Positions 33,781 through 43,077 are shown, numbered from the stretch's first letter. The stretch: DNA of 64,000 bases from Pectinatus haikarae (GCF_030813505.1 NZ_JAUSUE010000016.1), one strand, 5' to 3'. The notes: generated by a model not told the origin, from the letters alone. Numbers and translations are program-made.

Positions 33781-35538
33781 TTATTTACCTCCCTTTGCAA
33801 CATCATAACGACGCGGACGCGGTTTTATTAAAGAGTGGTCAAAATCTCTGTAGGAGATTTCTGGCTCATGCGTTTCCGTATTGTAGGAAGCGATGGTAGT
33901 TTTGAGGAATTTTTCATCATTACGATCCGGGAACTCAGGCTTATAATGAGCACCACGGCTTTCATCACGCATACGTGCAGCTTTGCAGATAACCATAGCA
34001 TAAAGGATCATATTACGCAGCTGACGAACAAACATAGCTTCCTGATTAGCCCAATGCCCCTTATCACTCACACCTATATCATTCCAGCGGGCAAGTATCT
34101 TTTTCAATTCATCCATGCAATAATCAAGTTCTTTATTAACACGAACAATCGTACAATATTTATTCATCAAATCGCCCAATTCATGATGCAACTCATGAGC
34201 ATTTTCTATACCATTCATACTAATAATACTTTCAAAATCATCAACACATGCCTGTTTAGCTGCGGCAAGCTGTACATCAGTGAGTTCATCGCCTATTTCA
34301 TCACTTTCGGACCAACGGATAGCTTCGGGACCCGAAATAGTACCGGAGTAAGCAGCTGAAAGCAGCGAATTGGCACCAAGACGATTTGCTCCATGATACT
34401 GATAATCACATTCGCCTGAAGCAAGAAGTGCAGGAATGTTTGTATTATGCTTTGTATCTACCCATATGCCACCCATCGAATAATGAACTGACGGATAGAT
34501 CTGCATAGGAACTTTGCGAGGATCATCTCCAACAAATTCCGAATACATTTCCAGAATACCGCCTAATTTACGCTCAAGATATTCCGCCGGTATATGAGAC
34601 AAATCCAAATATACTCTGTTTTCACCGTTAATACCCAGCCCCTGATTCACACAGACATCATAAATGGCACGGGCTGCAATATCACGCGGCACAAGATTGC
34701 CATATGCAGGATACATTGTTTCAAGAAAATACCACGGTTTGCCGTCTTTATATGTCCATACACGACCGCCTTCACCACGGCATGCTTCTGACATAAGACG
34801 ATTTTTATCAGACCCGGGGATTGCTGTAGGATGTATCTGAATAAACTCACTGTTGCCTATTTCAGCACCCTGCTGGTAAACAGCCGATACTGCAGAACCG
34901 TTGCAGATAGTAGATGCTGTGCAGCGGCCAAATATGACACCAGGACCACCTGTAGCCAGTATAACCGCATCGGCAGAAAAAGCTTCAATTTCCATTGAAT
35001 TCATATTCTGTGCAACAATACCGCGGCATACATTTTTGTCATTCTTTATAATTTTAATAAATTCCCAGAATTCATATTTCTTAACTTTACCTTTAACTTC
35101 CCATTTACGAACTTGTTCATCAAGTGCATAAAGAAGCTGTTGGCCTGTTGTTGAGCCAGCAAATACGGTACGTTTGTTCTTCTGTCCGCCAAAATTACGA
35201 AGATCAAGAACACCTTCAGCCGTACGCGTAAATGGAACACCCATGCGATCAAACATCTTTATAAGTTTAGGAGCAGTTTCACACATACCTTTTACAGCGG
35301 TCTGATCAGCTAAAAAATCACCGCCGTATACGGTATCATCAAAATGTTCCCAAGTTGTATCGTTTTGACCCTTAGTGTTCATGCAGGCATTGATACCGCC
35401 CTGTGCACACAAGGAATGCGAACGTTTTACAGGACAATACGAAAATAATTTCAATTCGCCGCCTGCTTCGCAAATTTTAATAGCTGCCATAAGACCTGAT
35501 AATCCGCCGCCGACAACAATTATATTCTTTTTACTCAC
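33781..35538 (-). CDS. frdA: Fumarate reductase/succinate dehydrogenase flavoprotein subunit
   Basis: FAD-containing catalytic subunit (585 aa). Dinucleotide loop VVGGGLSGLMAAIKICEAG; FAD-attachment His in HSLCAQGGINA; active-site region GEGGRVWTYKDGKPWYFLE and VPRDIAARAI; C-terminal HYKPEFPDRND. This is the Bacillus/Wolinella-like type B form. The start is GTG at 35538 with AGGAGAG upstream. It lies between the cytochrome and iron-sulfur subunit genes. Cytoplasmic face of the membrane. Confidence 0.95.
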   Translation of the reverse strand: MSKKNIIVVGGGLSGLMAAIKICEAGGELKLFSYCPVKRSHSLCAQGGINACMNTKGQNDTTWEHFDDTVYGGDFLADQTAVKGMCETAPKLIKMFDRMGVPFTRTAEGVLDLRNFGGQKNKRTVFAGSTTGQQLLYALDEQVRKWEVKGKVKKYEFWEFIKIIKNDKNVCRGIVAQNMNSMEIEAFSADAVILATGGPGVIFGRCTASTICNGSAVSAVYQQGAEIGNSEFIQIHPTAIPGSDKNRLMSEACRGEGGRVWTYKDGKPWYFLETMYPAYGNLVPRDIAARAIYDVCVNQGLGINGENRVYLDLSHIPAEYLERKLGGILEMYSEFVGDDPRKVPMQIYPSVHYSMGGIWVDTKHNTNIPALLASGECDYQYHGANRLGANSLLSAAYSGTISGPEAIRWSESDEIGDELTDVQLAAAKQACVDDFESIISMNGIENAHELHHELGDLMNKYCTIVRVNKELDYCMDELKKILARWNDIGVSDKGHWANQEAMFVRQLRNMILYAMVICKAARMRDESRGAHYKPEFPDRNDEKFLKTTIASYNTETHEPEISYRDFDHSLIKPRPRRYDVAKGGK

Positions 35539-35572
35539 GTAGCTTCTCTCCTTATTTTTAATAAAAAACTAA

Positions 35573-36193
35573 TCAATGCATTTTATATGCTGCCATGAAT
35601 GCAATGGTAACAAGAGATAACAAAACACATACAAGCATCATTACTCTGCCAATGAATGTCTGAATGCGCGGCCCTTTAGCTATGCCCCATGTCATGCATA
35701 AAGTGGTAACACCATTGCAAAAATGGAATATAGCAGCAATCATGCCAGCAAGATAAAGAATAAACCATCCCATATTATTAAACATTTGATCAAGTAGAGC
35801 ATATGAAATCGGGGTGCCTCCGCCTTTTGTGAAAATGCGCAGATCAACAACGTGGATAATTAAGAAAACAAAAAGAAAGATAGCCGTCCATCTTTGAAGT
35901 GCAAACTGCCAGTTCCGAGTGTAGCCATATTGTGACGGATTGTTTTTTGCCTGCAGAGCAATATATAATCCATAGATCATATGGAAAAGAAATGGAATAG
36001 CAAGACCAAAAATTTCGATTACAAGCATAATGTCATGCGGTATCAAAGCAATTTTGCCAATAGCCTCGTTAAAAGCTGCCGGGCCTCCAAGAGCCTCTGC
36101 ATTGGTTAAAACATGTTCTAACAAGAATAATCCCATTGGAACGATCCCGCAAATGGAATGCAGGCGACGAATGTAAAATGTTACATGGAACAT
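35573..36193 (-). CDS. frdC: Fumarate reductase/succinate dehydrogenase cytochrome b558 subunit
   Basis: Membrane anchor of 206 aa with five predicted helices and haem-ligand histidines (RRLHSICGIVPMGLFLLEH, LFHMIYGLY, LIIHVVDLRI, FHFCNGVTTLCMTWG). It matches the single-subunit di-haem anchor of B. subtilis-type (type B) enzymes and couples menaquinol oxidation to fumarate reduction. CCTCC-complement Shine-Dalgarno (GGAGGG) precedes the ATG. First gene of the frdCAB operon. Confidence 0.93.
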   Translation of the reverse strand: MFHVTFYIRRLHSICGIVPMGLFLLEHVLTNAEALGGPAAFNEAIGKIALIPHDIMLVIEIFGLAIPFLFHMIYGLYIALQAKNNPSQYGYTRNWQFALQRWTAIFLFVFLIIHVVDLRIFTKGGGTPISYALLDQMFNNMGWFILYLAGMIAAIFHFCNGVTTLCMTWGIAKGPRIQTFIGRVMMLVCVLLSLVTIAFMAAYKMH

Positions 36194-36308
36194 TATAACC
36201 CTCCTATTGTTAATCCCAACTCGGGAAAATTAAAATAAGGAAACTTCGTAACAAACTAAGTTAAAGAATATACACGGCTTGTTATCGGAGCTTTCCGAAT
36301 CTCTAAAA

Positions 36309-36866
36309 TTAAAGTTTACGATAAGGTTTTTGACCTATTTCGTAGAAATTATTTCCCTCTGAGTCAATAACAACAATAGCAGGGAAATCCTCAACAGTCA
36401 GTGCAGCCAGAGCTTCCGGACCAAGTTCCGGATACGCGATCACTTCATACTTTTTCACAGATTTCGCGATAAATGCAGCAGCTCCGCCGACAGCAGCAAA
36501 ATATGTAGTGCCATTCTTTTTCATTGATTCTATAACTTCAGGTGTGCGGGAGCCCTTGCCAATCATTCCTTTAATGCCTTGTTCAAGCATCGTCGGTGTA
36601 TACGCATCCATACGCCCCGCTGTTGTCGGTCCGCAGGAGCCAATGGGATCTCCGGGTTTTGCCGGTGTAGGACCAAGATAATAAACAATTTGATCATGCC
36701 AATCTATAGGAAGTTTTTCTCCTCTTGCCAAAGCTTCTGTCATGACCTTGTGAGCTGCATCACGCGCACTATAAATAACCCCGCTTATCAAAACACTGTC
36801 GCCAGCTTTAAGCTTGCGGGACTTTTCTTCCGTTAAAGGTGTAGTAATACGAATTTTTTCAGCCAT
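36309..36866 (-). CDS. fumB: Fumarate hydratase class I, beta subunit
   Basis: C-terminal half of the oxygen-sensitive [4Fe-4S] fumarase: GDSVLISGVIYSARDAAHKVMTEA, GPTTAGRMDAYTPTML and GKGSRTPEVIESMKKNGTTYFAAVGGAAA are the family segments (a tartrate dehydratase beta-type swivelling domain). 185 aa. It lies 23 nt after the alpha subunit gene. With that subunit it interconverts malate and fumarate, feeding fumarate reductase in the adjoining operon. Confidence 0.94.
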   Translation of the reverse strand: MAEKIRITTPLTEEKSRKLKAGDSVLISGVIYSARDAAHKVMTEALARGEKLPIDWHDQIVYYLGPTPAKPGDPIGSCGPTTAGRMDAYTPTMLEQGIKGMIGKGSRTPEVIESMKKNGTTYFAAVGGAAAFIAKSVKKYEVIAYPELGPEALAALTVEDFPAIVVIDSEGNNFYEIGQKPYRKL

Positions 36867-36889
36867 TATTAACTTTCCTCCCCTAATTA

Positions 36890-37732
36890 TTATAATACAC
36901 GTTTACTGTGACGTGTAGCGTGACAACAGATAGTCACGGCAACCGGCAGCCCTGCTATATGGGTAGGACCCCATTCAATATTGACAGCTAATGCAGATGT
37001 CGTACCGCCAAGCTGAGGACCAATACCAGTTTTATTAACCATTTCCAAAAGCTCTTCTTCAAGTGCAGCATACTGAGGATGAGCATTGCGGACAGTTAAG
37101 GGGCGCAGTAAAGCCCGTTTTGAATAATAAGCGGCCTTATCCATTGTGCCGCCGATTCCAACGCCTATGACCATGGGCGGACAAGGATTACAGCTTGCAT
37201 GCAGTATAATTTCCATGACAGCCTTCTTAACGCCTTCAACACCGTCTGCCGGAACAAGCATCTTTATACCTGATTTATTTTCACTGCCAAAACCCTTAGG
37301 TTCTATTTCAATTTTCAGTTTATCGCCCGGCACCACTTCGGTATAAATAATAGCCGGAGTATTGTTTTGGGTATTCTTTCTATCAAACAGTGGTTCAGCA
37401 ACTACCGATTTTCTCAAAAAACCTTCCGTATATCCCTTGGCCACTCCAGCATTGATAGCGTCATTGAGACTGCCGCCTTCAATGTGAAGATCCTGACCTA
37501 TTTCAACAAAAACAATGGTCATTCCTGTATCCTGACAAATAGGCCGATCTTCAGATCTGGCAATTTCAGAATTCTTGATGATCTGATCAAGAACATCCCG
37601 GCCTACTGGAGATTCTTCAGTTTCTCTGCCTTTCTTTAATGCTTCATAAACATCTTCAGGCAAATAGTAAGCAGCTTCTTTACACATCTGTGCAACTTCT
37701 TGTGTAATTTGTTCTACCTGTATAGTACGCAT
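36890..37732 (-). CDS. fumA: Fumarate hydratase class I, alpha subunit
   Basis: N-terminal half of class I fumarase (about 280 aa) with the [4Fe-4S] cysteines in RPICQDTGMTIVFVEIG, ILHASCNPCPPMVIGVGIGG and AVTICCHATRH. The separate alpha and beta genes are the arrangement of most anaerobes, against the fused enzyme of enterobacteria. ATG at 37732 follows AGGAGGG by 6 nt; an upstream in-frame start at 37780 lacks such a site. Oxygen-labile cluster, consistent with strict anaerobiosis. Confidence 0.95.
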   Translation of the reverse strand: MRTIQVEQITQEVAQMCKEAAYYLPEDVYEALKKGRETEESPVGRDVLDQIIKNSEIARSEDRPICQDTGMTIVFVEIGQDLHIEGGSLNDAINAGVAKGYTEGFLRKSVVAEPLFDRKNTQNNTPAIIYTEVVPGDKLKIEIEPKGFGSENKSGIKMLVPADGVEGVKKAVMEIILHASCNPCPPMVIGVGIGGTMDKAAYYSKRALLRPLTVRNAHPQYAALEEELLEMVNKTGIGPQLGGTTSALAVNIEWGPTHIAGLPVAVTICCHATRHSKRVL

Positions 37733-37903
37733 ATAAACCCTCCTAGAATATAATGTCCCCAATGAAATAAATGTTATCACATTTTTAAAATGCTTTCAAG
37801 CCTTTAACAGCAAGTATTTACAGATTTAAAAAGGTGAAACTGATTCATTTTTCATTTTACAATATTTATGCTGCGGCTCATCAGTGATAAATATTAAATA
37901 TTA

Positions 37904-38386
37904 TCATATTGTATACCTGTTTACTTGGAATAAATTTTTATCCCCATAAAGTTCTAAAATTGCAAAGCTGCCTTCTTTTCCGTCACGAGGCAAAGAAATA
38001 CTTCCGGGATTTAAAAATAATCTGTTTTTTTCATATTTTTCACAATAAACGTGGCTGTGTCCAAAGATAACTATATCTGCACGGTTTCTCCCTGCCAATT
38101 CACTCAGATAATCAATTCCCCATTTAACCTGATATTTGTGTCCATGTGTGAGCCAAATTTTTTTGTTCTCCAGCACAAAAAATTTATCTTCAGGAATAGC
38201 TGTATTATTCCAGTCACCGTTGCCAGCCACTTTTATAACGGGAACAGTGACCATTTTCTCCAAATATGCGGCGTCTTGCACATAGTCTCCCGCATGCAGC
38301 CATATGTCTACAAAAGGAGCTTTTTCAATTGCTTTTTTTACAGCCATCGTATTACCATGGCTGTCACTGATGACCCCCGCTATCAT
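37904..38386 (-). CDS. YfcE-family metallophosphoesterase
   Basis: Calcineurin-like phosphodiesterase of 160 aa: ISDSHGN, HAGDYVQD, VAGNGDW, LTHGHKYQV and IFGHSHV supply the two-metal site, and LNPGSISLPRDG is the family ending. It hydrolyses small phosphodiesters in vitro in homologues; the natural substrate is unknown. ATGA overlap with rdgB makes it the third gene of an rph-rdgB-yfcE operon, a common Firmicute arrangement. Confidence 0.9.
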   Translation of the reverse strand: MIAGVISDSHGNTMAVKKAIEKAPFVDIWLHAGDYVQDAAYLEKMVTVPVIKVAGNGDWNNTAIPEDKFFVLENKKIWLTHGHKYQVKWGIDYLSELAGRNRADIVIFGHSHVYCEKYEKNRLFLNPGSISLPRDGKEGSFAILELYGDKNLFQVNRYTI

Positions 38387-38979
38387 GCCAAATATTCAGC
38401 GAGTAATATTTTCATTCTTTTTACTGCTTTACCCCTATGGCTTATTTCATTTTTTTCCAAGGCAGATATTTCCGCCATGCTTTTTTTGCCTCCGCGGATA
38501 TAAAAATACGGATCATAGCCAAAACCATTACTGCCCTTTGGTGACAATTTTATTTTTCCTTCACATTCACCCTCTGCCTGTAATATTCTTCCGTTTATAT
38601 CAAAAAATGCCAGAACGCATTTATAACGGGCATTTGATGAATCAACCCCTGCTTTTTTCATCTCACTGATCATTTTTTTATTATTATCACCGTCACTCGC
38701 ATTATCACCTGCGAATCTGGCCGAATATATACCCGGTCGTTTGTCAAGAATATCTATTTCCAGACCAGAATCATCGGCAAGACATGCCTGACCTGTCAAT
38801 CTGGAATAAAAGGCCGCCTTTATACGTGCATTTTCCGCAAAAGTATGCCCGCTTTCTACTGCGTCGGGTAATTCGCCAAATTCGTCAAGTGCTCTTATAA
38901 TCACCGGCAGCTCTGCGAATTCTTCTGCCATTTCTCTTATTTTCCCTTTATTTTTTGTTGCAATAATAATTGTCTTCAT
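38383..38979 (-). CDS. rdgB: XTP/dITP diphosphatase (RdgB/HAM1)
   Basis: House-cleaning nucleotide pyrophosphatase that removes ITP, dITP and XTP. Starts MKTIIIATKNKGKIREM (Ser/Thr-x-Asn-x-x-Lys motif), DDSGLEID catalytic Asp, PGIYSARFAG, and GSNGFGYDPYFY with the substrate-recognition residues. 198 aa. ATG at 38979 lies directly after the rph stop; a longer reading from 39006 overlaps rph and is not conserved. Confidence 0.94.
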   Translation of the reverse strand: MKTIIIATKNKGKIREMAEEFAELPVIIRALDEFGELPDAVESGHTFAENARIKAAFYSRLTGQACLADDSGLEIDILDKRPGIYSARFAGDNASDGDNNKKMISEMKKAGVDSSNARYKCVLAFFDINGRILQAEGECEGKIKLSPKGSNGFGYDPYFYIRGGKKSMAEISALEKNEISHRGKAVKRMKILLAEYLA

Positions 38980-38981
38980 TT

Positions 38982-39728
38982 TTACGGCTCTCTGCCTATC
39001 CTCCATCCAAGATGATTCCCTAAAATATTTTTTTGATATGAGATCAGTTCATTGATACCGATTTCAGCCTTCTGCAGCAGTGCGTCAAGCTGCCGCCTGG
39101 AAAAGGGATGTTCTTCTCCTGTTCCCTGTATTTCAACAAAATCGCCTCTGCCTGTCATAACTACATTCATATCGACCACTGCACGACTATCTTCCTCATA
39201 GCAGAGATCTAAAACTGCATCATTTTCATTTATTATTCCTACACTGGTTGCAGCCAAAAAATCTTTTACAGGAAATATGCTGTGTGTGTCGTAAATACTT
39301 TCCATCGCGTCAACAAGTGCAATAAAGGATCCTGTAATCGCTGCGGTACGTGTTCCTCCGTCAGCCTGAATGACATCACAATCAATAATTATATTTTTTT
39401 CACCCAAGGCCTTCAAATCCATTATGCTGCGCAGGCATCTGCCGATAAGACGCTGTATTTCCTGTGTTCTGCCGCTCATTCTGCCGCGGGCAGCTTCTCT
39501 GGCCGCCCGAGTCTGTGTCGATCCAGGAAGCAGCGAATATTCGGCGGAAAGCCAGCCGGTTCCTGTCCCTTTAAGAAATTTCGGTACTTGCTGAGCTATT
39601 GTGGCCGAACAAATCACCTTTGTATCGCCTGTTTCTATTAAAACAGAACCTGCTGGATTTTTTAAATAATGCCGCGTGATTTTTACATAGCGAAGTTCAT
39701 TTTCGCTTCGTCCATCAATTCTTTTCAT
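38982..39728 (-). CDS. rph: Ribonuclease PH
   Basis: Phosphorolytic 3'-5' exoribonuclease that trims tRNA 3' ends. Starts MKRIDGRSENELR; phosphate-binding arginines in GRMSGRTQEIQRLIGRCLR, and DCDVIQADGGTRTAAITGSFIAL carries the catalytic Asp region. About 248 aa. AGGGGG precedes ATG 39728 by 7 nt. First gene of the operon with rdgB and the YfcE-like gene. Confidence 0.96.
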   Translation of the reverse strand: MKRIDGRSENELRYVKITRHYLKNPAGSVLIETGDTKVICSATIAQQVPKFLKGTGTGWLSAEYSLLPGSTQTRAAREAARGRMSGRTQEIQRLIGRCLRSIMDLKALGEKNIIIDCDVIQADGGTRTAAITGSFIALVDAMESIYDTHSIFPVKDFLAATSVGIINENDAVLDLCYEEDSRAVVDMNVVMTGRGDFVEIQGTGEEHPFSRRQLDALLQKAEIGINELISYQKNILGNHLGWRIGREP

Positions 39729-39781
39729 AAAGAACCCCCTATTATTTAAAAACATTAGCACTGATCCATCATGCTGTGTGT

Positions 39782-40912
39782 TTAAACAAGAGTAAATATT
39801 GTTATTTCCGGCGGGCAGCCTATCCTAAAAGGAAACCAGCTGCCCGCACCTGTACTTACATAGCCGTAACAGCTATCTTGAATAAACATTCCCCGGACAT
39901 ATTTAAATCCCGGAAAAAGAGGATGCCCGAATATTCCAAGCTGTCCACCGTGTGTATGTCCCGTAAGAGCCAGATCTATATGATTGGCAAACGCATTATC
40001 AATAAAATCAGAATGATGTGCCAGAAGAATTTTTACCGAATCGGACGGTACACCGTTCAACGCGTTTTTCATATAGGTTTCTCCAAGCATGGCAAAACGC
40101 TCACGATCCTGCGGATAGTCAACACCAATAACAGAAAGCTTATCATCACCTCTATTGATAATGATACTTTCATTTGTCAAAACATGTATATCCGTCTTCG
40201 CTAAATTTTTCTTGATAGCGGTCATATTTCTCATATATTCATGATTGCCCCAGCAATAATAAATACCATATCTGAATTTGCCGCAATATTGCCCGATAAG
40301 AGCAATGGCTTCTGCATTTATCTTATCATCGTCAAAAATATCGCCTGTAACTGCCAAAATATCCGGGTTTAGGGCAGCTAAGCGATCCATCGTAACTCTC
40401 AGTTTGTCAATGGAAAAATAACTCCCGATATGAACATCTGTCAGCTGTGCTATTTTTATGTCTTTCCACGCTCCTGCATTATGTACCTTAATATCATATT
40501 TATTCAACACCACATCATTTTTTTCTATGAGACTTCCATATAACACCATTCCCTCTATAGGAACCAATGCCGATTTCATTAAAAAATTACGTCTGGAAAG
40601 GTCAACAGAAGCATCCGTGATTATATAATATATTTTAATAATACAATTCACAATCAATGCAAAAGCAGAAAAAAATATCTCAGTCACAAAAACAATTATA
40701 AAAAACTGCTGAAAAACAGATATTACAGTTGATTCTCCCGGTATGAATTTACTGCAAAATAATGCAGCCAATAAAAAAATATTAAAAAGTAAAACTCTAA
40801 AATATATATTATTTCGACCAATACGAGGATAAAGCTGTCTGATCAGTCTGGCAGATAAAACTGAAAAAATAATAAGCACCGCAAACACACAGGTCAAAAA
40901 AATCATAAACAT
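39782..40912 (-). CDS. Membrane-anchored metallophosphoesterase (YkuE/YaeI-like)
   Basis: Three hydrophobic segments (about residues 2-22, 38-55 and 67-97) precede a calcineurin-like domain: QLTDVHIGS, AVTGDIFDDD, CWGNHEYM, LLAHHSDF and LTGHTHGGQLG. Between them is SRRNFLMKSALVP, a near-perfect twin-arginine motif; B. subtilis YkuE is a Tat-exported relative. The enzyme may therefore face outward. ATG at 40912 (after AGGG) is preferred over an in-frame GTG at 40921. It is divergent in function from the small YfcE-like protein nearby. Substrate unknown; UDP-sugar lipids or phosphodiesters are candidates. Confidence 0.85.
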   Translation of the reverse strand: MFMIFLTCVFAVLIIFSVLSARLIRQLYPRIGRNNIYFRVLLFNIFLLAALFCSKFIPGESTVISVFQQFFIIVFVTEIFFSAFALIVNCIIKIYYIITDASVDLSRRNFLMKSALVPIEGMVLYGSLIEKNDVVLNKYDIKVHNAGAWKDIKIAQLTDVHIGSYFSIDKLRVTMDRLAALNPDILAVTGDIFDDDKINAEAIALIGQYCGKFRYGIYYCWGNHEYMRNMTAIKKNLAKTDIHVLTNESIIINRGDDKLSVIGVDYPQDRERFAMLGETYMKNALNGVPSDSVKILLAHHSDFIDNAFANHIDLALTGHTHGGQLGIFGHPLFPGFKYVRGMFIQDSCYGYVSTGAGSWFPFRIGCPPEITIFTLV

Positions 40913-40995
40913 CTTTATCACCCTAATTTCAAAACTTACCGCAATAATAGTACAAATAACAATTTATTATAACACAAAAGTCACTAATGTCGAAA

Positions 40996-41035
40996 GAAAA
41001 GCACCGGACAAAATTTTCTTCTGCCACGGCGCTTT
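40996..41035 (-). terminator. Terminator after the F420-ligase-like gene
   Basis: AAAGC-CCGG and CC-GGCGCTTTT arms form an imperfect stem with a loop of about 16 nt; on the minus strand GCTTTTCTTTC follows. Confidence 0.5.
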
Positions 41036-41037
41036 TT

Positions 41038-41691
41038 TCAATCAGCCTGATATTGTTTAAAGTTTTTTATTATAACTATAGGTGTTTTTTGCGAAGCATT
41101 GCCAAATGGATTATCAAGCAGCAGGCTGGCAACCTTGCTGCCGTCCACCCCGTCTGTCACTCCTACAATGCGCGATCGCTTCAGATCATTCACATCAGCA
41201 ATGACTGCGCCAAAACAGCCCAGCCTTTTTTTTAACTTTTCTACAACTTCATTTGGTTTTTCAGGCCCGTAAACTATACATTTATCAAAAGGCGGCATCG
41301 TTCCTGTAACATCATCAATCAGCGCTGCCTGTTCTCCGCCCCATTTATAAAACCAGCCGCCCTGTCCGAAAAGTTTTGCAATGAAGCCAAAAAATAAAGC
41401 AAATGCGACCCGCCACTTTCCTTCCACATCCATAAGAGACTGCATACCATGGGGACTGGCCAGACTGCCGTAATCAGGTATAAAACGACAGCAGAAAAGA
41501 GCTGTTTTAGATATTTTCAAGTCCTCAGGTCTTATAAATCGACCTTGTGTTATAGCAACAACACTTTCCGCCACAGAAATAACATCATTATCCGTTATTT
41601 TTCCCTTAGTGTACTTTTCTATAACGTTTATAATATCATCTTGTTCCGTCAATATCCTTGTCGGAACCGAAATTATTTGCACTTCACTCAT
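41038..41691 (-). CDS. Coenzyme F420:glutamate ligase-like protein (PF01996 family)
   Basis: Matches the N-terminal F420-0:gamma-glutamyl ligase fold: TRILTEQDDIINVIEKY at the start, DNDVISVAESVVAITQGR (substrate loop), DVTGTMPPFDKCIVYGPEKPNEVVEKLKKRLG and VTDGVDGSKVASLLLDNPFGN. 217 aa. No other F420 biosynthesis gene is present, and Negativicutes are not known to make F420, so the acceptor is probably something else. A short hydrophobic segment (AFALFFGFIAKLFGQGG) in the middle could contact the membrane. GGAGG precedes the ATG. Confidence 0.75.
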   Translation of the reverse strand: MSEVQIISVPTRILTEQDDIINVIEKYTKGKITDNDVISVAESVVAITQGRFIRPEDLKISKTALFCCRFIPDYGSLASPHGMQSLMDVEGKWRVAFALFFGFIAKLFGQGGWFYKWGGEQAALIDDVTGTMPPFDKCIVYGPEKPNEVVEKLKKRLGCFGAVIADVNDLKRSRIVGVTDGVDGSKVASLLLDNPFGNASQKTPIVIIKNFKQYQAD

Positions 41692-41714
41692 TGTATCAAT
41701 CCTCCACTGTTATA

Positions 41715-42251
41715 TCAGTCGATAAGTTCTAAATCCAATAAAGATGCTATTTTTTTTGCAGACAACACAAGACGTTTTTTGGATAAAGCCGCCTCATGAC
41801 GTGCTGTATGCTGATAAATGATGTCTACGGGTACATCAACCATATGGCGCAGTGTATTTCGTATATCTCCGCGATTCCTGTCAATAAGTTCAATTTTTAC
41901 TGTCAGGTTTATTTTTTCAAATTTTTGAATAAGTACAGCCTCAAAGTAATCGTCCTCACGCGGTACACCTGCCAATTGGACTTTCCCTCTGACTTCAATG
42001 CCATCAAATTGCTCATACGGTAATTGCGAACGCACAAAGCAATCCATTATCGTGGCACATTGTTTCCCAGCATTCACTATTTCAAACTCCGCAGAAAAAA
42101 CAACGCGGCTTTTTTCATTCTCTTCAACAATAAAAGGTGTATGCTTCTCAATACAAAATTGTATATCAGCATCACCAATTTGCCGCCATTTCAAATAAAC
42201 CAGGATTATTACAATTATTAGCGCTATTAATATTATGCCTAAAACTTGCAT
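41715..42251 (-). CDS. Membrane-anchored protein of unknown function
   Basis: One N-terminal transmembrane helix (MQVLGIILIALIIVIILVYL) followed by about 155 soluble residues rich in beta-type segments (SRVVFSAEFEIVNAGKQCATIMDCFVR; FEAVLIQKFEKINLTVKIELIDR), reminiscent of an Ig-like or DUF-type extracytoplasmic domain. GGAGG lies 7 nt before ATG 42251. It sits between murI and the F420-ligase-like gene in one minus-strand run (16 and 23 nt gaps), so a link to cell envelope is possible. I do not recognise the family. Confidence 0.7.
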   Translation of the reverse strand: MQVLGIILIALIIVIILVYLKWRQIGDADIQFCIEKHTPFIVEENEKSRVVFSAEFEIVNAGKQCATIMDCFVRSQLPYEQFDGIEVRGKVQLAGVPREDDYFEAVLIQKFEKINLTVKIELIDRNRGDIRNTLRHMVDVPVDIIYQHTARHEAALSKKRLVLSAKKIASLLDLELID

Positions 42252-42267
42252 CAATTTGCCTCCATAA

Positions 42268-43077
42268 TCAGTTGAATTCACTTAAATCTATATTATTGAT
42301 GAATGGATTTTCCAACCCCATAACAATTTTCACCATATGTGCAGCATGCTCAGGAGCTGAAGAAAAGAAAAATTCCATTTTCCCCTCAGTTCTTGCCGAA
42401 TTTAACATCTGTCCATCCCGCAATATTTGCTCAGTCTTTTTAACAGTGCTTAGAGCAGGATTGATCAGACTGACATCAGTATCAAGATATTTCTTTAAAA
42501 TATCACTTATTATAGGATAATGCGTACAGCCAAGAATAAGGGATTCAATGCTTTTCTCTTTAAATTTCAGCATATATGATCTTGCCGCATTTTCAAGAAC
42601 CGCATCTTCAATATGCCCGCTTTCGATCAATGTCACAAAATCCGGACAGGCAACAGCATATACTTCTATGTTTTTATCGATCTTTGCCGCCATATCTGCA
42701 TGGAATCCTTTTTTTACGGTGGCCTCGGTAGCTATGACACCAATTTTTTTATGCGGAGATACAGCTGCCGCTTCTGATACTGCCGTACTCATAGGTACTA
42801 ACGGAAAAATTGTTCTGCCGACGGCCTTTTCATATCCCCATGAAGTCATTGTATTGCAGGCAAAAACAGCCATCTTTACATTTTTAGATGCGAAAAAATG
42901 TAAAAACTGATCCATAAATTTTATTATTTCTTCCGGTTTACGAGGTCCGTAAGGCATACGTTTCATATCACCAACATAGATGATGTTTTCCCCGGGCAAA
43001 ATCTTGTGCAGCTGCCTTGCAACAGTCAAACCTCCCGAACCGGAATCAAAAACGCCAATTGGTGCGCAAGCTCGCAT
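42268..43077 (-). CDS. murI: Glutamate racemase
   Basis: Makes D-glutamate for peptidoglycan. Two catalytic cysteines are visible: Cys74 in VFACNTMTSW and Cys184 in LGCTHYPII. IGVFDSGSGGLTVA provides Asp11 and Ser12. The usual P-Y-G segment reads GDMKRMPYGPR, with Met where many have Val. 269 aa is normal. GGAGAGGA precedes the ATG. Followed by the unknown membrane protein and F420-ligase-like genes. Confidence 0.95.
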   Translation of the reverse strand: MRACAPIGVFDSGSGGLTVARQLHKILPGENIIYVGDMKRMPYGPRKPEEIIKFMDQFLHFFASKNVKMAVFACNTMTSWGYEKAVGRTIFPLVPMSTAVSEAAAVSPHKKIGVIATEATVKKGFHADMAAKIDKNIEVYAVACPDFVTLIESGHIEDAVLENAARSYMLKFKEKSIESLILGCTHYPIISDILKKYLDTDVSLINPALSTVKKTEQILRDGQMLNSARTEGKMEFFFSSAPEHAAHMVKIVMGLENPFINNIDLSEFN

